Source: Ramlibacter sp.
GTDB taxonomy: Bacteria > Pseudomonadota > Gammaproteobacteria > Burkholderiales > Burkholderiaceae_C
NCBI GenBank assembly: GCA_028292245.1
Contig: JAQGMS010000280.1
Coordinates: 1 to 64,000 of the forward strand
Direction: 5' to 3'
Length of the DNA stretch: 64,000 bases
The notes beneath the pieces are model-generated. The model ran no database searches and was not told the DNA's origin. It was given only the letters and a program-made list of their open reading frames with translations. Shown one piece after another: positions 62,701 to 64,000 of the stretch. Every line of letters starts with the position of its first letter. The first letter of the stretch is position 1. The position numbers and the translations under genes are program-made.

Positions 62701-64000
62701 ATGGGCGGCGTGCCCGACGCGGGAATCGTGTATCCCGCGGTGTAGGCCGGCGTGGTGTCCTGCAGCCCTGCAGCGGCGTAGTACGGTGTCTTGCCGACAG
62801 TGACCAGCCGCAGCGCTTGCTGCATTCGCGTGCCGTTGCTGGTGAAGTACACGTCCACATCCCACTTGCCTTCGGCCAGGTCGGTCGGGGAAACAACCAG
62901 CTTCTCGGTGGTCGAAGTGGTCGTCAACTTGTCGTTCGCGCCCAGCCAGGGTGTCGTGCCCTGCTGGCGATAGTTGACCGTGGTGACCTGCCCTGCCGGC
63001 GGCTTGGCCCACTCCAGCGTCCAGCTGCCGTCGTTGTTCGCCGTGAAGGTGGCGCTGATGACGGGATAGTTCTGCGCCGGCTGATTGACCTCGGGCGTGT
63101 AAGCGGGCGTGGTGTTGATCAGCGATGCGGGGATATCGGCATCGGCGTAGATCGTGACCACGCCGGTGCTGATCTTGATGATGCCCGAGGCATCGGTGAG
63201 GGTCAGCTTGAGGTCGTAGCTGCCCGGCGCGAGTTCGGTGCCGGTCGCGTCTGCCACTTGCCGGCCGTTCGCCGTGGTGATGCGGTCGCTGTTGTCGAAC
63301 CACTCGCCGGTGACGGGATCGAGGAACTCAAGCTTGGTGGTCACGCCCGCGGCCGGCGCGTCCCAGGACAGGTTCCAATCGCCGTTCACCAGCGCCTGGA
63401 AGGCCAAGCCGCTGACGGGCGGGGTACCGACCGCCGGGTCGGTATGCGCCGGCGTGTAGGGCGGCGTGGTGTCCAGCACCGTCGCGAGTTGCGGGATGCC
63501 CGCATACACGGTGACAACGGCGCCCGAGTGGGCCACAGTGACCCCACCACGCTGGAACAGCAGTTCGGCGTCGTATACATCCGGCGTGGATTGGGGCGGC
63601 ATGGTGAAGACCTGCCTGCCGGTGCCGGCTTCCGTAGTGACCGCCGGCAGGCCGTCGATCCACTCGGTTGCACCCTGGGCGCGGTAGTGGAACACGACCG
63701 TCGTTCCGGCGGGCGGAGGCGCCCAATCCATGGTCGCCCGGCCATCCGAATACGCGTGCAGTTGCACACCCTCGATGGGCGGTGAGCCTATCGGGGCAAT
63801 GATGTTGAGCTGACCGGTGGCGTGAGCGACCGGCTGCGGGTCGCCCGCGTTGCTGTAGACCAACTCGTAGTCGTAGCTACCGGGCAGCAAGGCAGACGCG
63901 TCGACGCCGCTCGTGGCGCCAGGCATATCGGTCACGGTGAGCATGCGCCAGACATCGTTGCTGCCGGCCAGCCGGTAACGCAGCGTTTGCACCAGGTTGC
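56769..64000 (-). CDS. Rhs/YD-repeat polymorphic toxin with LysM-like segment, 5' end outside window
   Basis: At least 2407 residues and still open at the window end. From the N-terminal side: at least eight ~100-residue repeats with DTTPAYTP and DGSW-x-L-x-W motifs (about 60960-64000), then YD repeats (TLDRWGNVLKQ, YDAMGR-like units, about 58830-60900), a LysM-like region (STHLVTAGDTLQNIAQAVYG, about 58635-58790), a hydrophobic stretch (IITLVVIVVVAAIT, about 58455-58500), Gly/Ser-rich pretoxin repeats (GFSWKQLALSAV and SFSWQSVAASAV), and a ~157-residue C-terminal tip (56772-57242; TGNEVGANRLWNPGG, EAVIEPIAPGAYT). The usual Rhs core end DPxGL is absent. Contact-dependent toxin; activity of the tip is not recognised. 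Confidence 0.88.
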   Translation of the reverse strand, partial: NLVQTLRYRLAGSNDVWRMLTVTDMPGATSGVDASALLPGSYDYELVYSNAGDPQPVAHATGQLNIIAPIGSPPIEGVQLHAYSDGRATMDWAPPPAGTTVVFHYRAQGATEWIDGLPAVTTEAGTGRQVFTMPPQSTPDVYDAELLFQRGGVTVAHSGAVVTVYAGIPQLATVLDTTPPYTPAHTDPAVGTPPVSGLAFQALVNGDWNLSWDAPAAGVTTKLEFLDPVTGEWFDNSDRITTANGRQVADATGTELAPGSYDLKLTLTDASGIIKISTGVVTIYADADIPASLINTTPAYTPEVNQPAQNYPVISATFTANNDGSWTLEWAKPPAGQVTTVNYRQQGTTPWLGANDKLTTTSTTEKLVVSPTDLAEGKWDVDVYFTSNGTRMQQALRLVTVGKTPYYAAAGLQDTTPAYTAGYTIPASGTPPIPGVAWVATPGPGGSTLSWTTPPAGTTASLRVKWHAGTVWNQVTGFQTNGSTQSRAIAPSELADDEWDLELTLVNSSGTVVGLKTGLLTVSGSGMTHSMQDTTPAYTPPQNVSAVNYPPISVIFATSATDGSWSLQWNKPSTGNTTEFKYRKVGTSPWLSFTSRIVTTSTTQKASFVAADLAPGNYEVDLYFFKNGARTGQSEGTLTVSSIAPTKATISDTTPTYVAAVYTPAVNYPVVAVQFLPASDGSWRMQWPTPAAGTTTQFRYQPPNSTQWTDTSASVVTSGANQYVDVGDVWPAGVYKLDLAILQGGARVAQATGNLTTYEDAVPPTMGETSTGYVPPVYHPDVNYPVIPVLFTANADGGWSARYPDAPAGSVAKAFFRQTGTTYWWTAEYVTTIDADGYKVSRVRPTDLAPGTYEVDIYYEANGQRTAQAQGSVITHPATPVTPDVQVNNGTYTPTSYTSSANEQPSAAISSVQSFTLTATPSGVSNPAFVLTNDGGSILQWDAPAAGVTSTFRYRVWGTANWTELPAQTANGIQSVVVPPTILPGIYEAELTLVAANGATVGHVLGRLNVPVPGSSGTVPSITPHPDPAIVLDPRQTIVQRTLDRWGNVLKQNDARSLAWVTGFTYNANNQITSQTQTDAYGNTTGSGVAVTRMLYDPMGRQIAVIDANGNANEQYWDAAGNLVSEAHADGGGVTNSYDAFGDKVASTTKVEANFNPTTNYAYDKLSRLTSVTYTDVDVRHIDSDPSHTLIDEHLQSLSESYFYDEAGRKTSQTDTGGASTSYSYDLRGNVIQTIAGGITTRMAYDAQGRKTAELDGNAHTATWAYDYFGRFTAAGHTDFGGTHHSYTYDEKTRQLTHQQGGTQDLSYTYDSAGQLTRIQEESTDTVTELSYDQAGNRIRERTLQDGVVFQDNHIAYDALGRMQWVADASAHVTIEYDKVGNRSHITTHVITEGVNGEPAGETAQDSDRYFRYDAMNRQTLADAVDAQGNLGTSGHAMSYDLVGHKTADTWMGHRVTLQAGTSYDELVYSGDTEPTLVTRTTPDSWKAQLGLTTEQYGHDALGRIASIDRDGTRVDDRFYDAAGHLVQSGAQAGSLQPGYLAALNGTNSAGAALQGNGSEIKTFSYDANGRLANQRVYDSLGTAQYDLNYTSWDGAGNLSAYTLDELTGSYASTSYSYDYQLGDSYKEGTVRAQRAGTADNLTTSSYDGNGFLTGVQDTNQPANDRHFVNDATGKVLFALQGTHAQRQLIVNGEVLGRYGEVVDDTQARAADGTGVFTTTAQFGFGFTATAGNTPQVADSTHLVTAGDTLQNIAQAVYGDSRLWYRIADANGLTGNSQLTAGQVLKVPGTELSANNAGTFRPYDPSRVVGDTTPYMPLPQPQADDGGCGGMGQIITLVVIVVVAAITEQWELLSYAQPEAIAVTGATIEGGTITLSTAATYSAADMAIAGAVGGAAGSLAGQVVGNALGIQQGFSWKQLALSAVSGGISGGLSGVDFTGGALNSVGNTIARAAVGNALTQGIAVTTGLQHSFSWQSVAASAVGAGVGSGMNRELGLLDNNGMRTNAYSGADLVARSALSGFTAGMATAAMRGGRISVQQVAIDAFGQALGNGFVDANSSPGQKPQVNADGFVPTAENWQRLVEGAAPQNNIRPQGVLYASNALGDAVLTDAGPGDSYDDEDGGTVPSRSWVDENGVVQVRPLWSSIDADSREIASGSSLPAGWNMRDASAALIQQQYAARQANAPSVTAWNGVSRDSPALAYLKNSLGGVDPVRGDQMQFQVAQMLPDAAANEIGGLAVGKVLGSVMGWAQKISPRVSYLDPSEGWSIINTSKGLRPAPDTYLSQSMIDAHASLFESGATRIQGLVPNGTIGRRETWVMPKTFADAAIAQAGGDVRRLEQLLGLQSGDLGAAPVRVDIPQPRGLRIPTGNEVGANRLWNPGGYTNGGLPEAVIEPIAPGAYTVTPIKVR
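60960..64000 (-). repeat. Tandem ~100-residue beta-sandwich-like repeats in the Rhs N-terminal part
   Basis: Eight full units and part of a ninth. Shared features per unit are a NYPVI-type strand, DGSW-x-L-x-W, PPAGTTT, a YR-x-x-GT-x-W turn, DLAPGxYEVDLYF and an end ATVxDTTPAYTP. Sequence between units is diverged, so nucleotide-level identity is limited, but period (about 300 bp) is regular. Confidence 0.8.

Noticed and set aside
58452..63785. 1777-codon open frame on the + strand opposite the Rhs gene
   Set aside because: It mirrors the Rhs repeats codon for codon, has no domain-like content and arises from high-GC codon bias in the antisense frame.

Overview
The window looks like a chromosome segment of a high-GC Gram-negative betaproteobacterium, probably Burkholderiales and plausibly Comamonadaceae. 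This is inferred from the codon bias, the TrpS with a C-terminal YegP-like extension, the ypfJ/pcp/GST/PHP/DMT/yciO/M50/trpS neighbourhood and the flagellar proteins. No rRNA gene or species marker is present, so genus is not assigned.

Region 1 (1-10.1 kb) is ordinary housekeeping: a CNNM/CBS membrane protein (cut by the window start), apaH, an RhlE-type helicase, a neutral zinc metallopeptidase, pyroglutamyl peptidase, a GST, and a tightly packed + strand run of PHP phosphoesterase, EamA transporter, YciO, site-2-protease-like M50 and trpS. Region 2 (10.2-17.3 kb) is a signalling block: LuxR-type regulator, membrane histidine kinase, single-domain receiver, a stand-alone DHp (HisKA) protein and an NtrC-type sigma-54 activator. 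The activator is followed by a well-formed -24/-12 promoter in front of a KGG stress-protein gene. A beta-barrel-like protein and a FecR-domain protein follow as a divergent pair.

Region 3 (17.4 to about 31.6 kb) is an integrated accessory element. It begins at a 3' fragment of tRNA-Ser(CGA) (attL-like), then a tyrosine integrase, AlpA-like small DNA-binding proteins, a Rep-like winged-helix protein and a terminase-small-subunit-like protein. Next comes a cargo that looks like defence genes: a GNAT/PIN-like overlapping pair, a 1569-residue Mrr-nuclease + STAND NTPase protein with the architecture of antiviral Avs proteins, and a second PIN-like protein sharing the DK-x-x-LQG start of the first. 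No matching right attachment site was seen.

Region 4 (32-55.2 kb) is one long minus-strand flagellar gene cluster, read from two TPR genes through fliQ, fliR, flhB, flhA, flgF, flgG, flgA, flgH, flgI, flgB, flgC, fliE, fliF, fliG, fliH, fliI, fliJ, fliK, flgD, flgE, fliM, fliN, fliO, fliP to a FliA-type sigma factor. It encodes export gate, ATPase, MS ring, rod, P/L rings and hook. It has no flagellin, cap, hook-filament junction, flgJ, fliL, stator or chemotaxis genes. Its FliG is only 209 residues and lacks the torque-generating C-terminal domain. Its FliM-like protein lacks the N-terminal CheY-binding motif. A sigma-28-like promoter (TAAA-N15-GTCGATAT) sits at the head of the operon. This reduced or divergent flagellar-type machine is the most unusual system in the window.

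Region 5 (55.27-64 kb) is an Rhs/YD-repeat toxin locus on the minus strand: a large Rhs protein running off the window end, with N-terminal ~100-residue repeats, YD repeats, a LysM-like segment, a hydrophobic stretch and a C-terminal tip. A likely immunity gene lies 2 bp downstream, followed by degenerate sequence, an orphan immunity-like gene, and a decayed fragment of the Rhs core whose stop codon forms part of the flagellar promoter.
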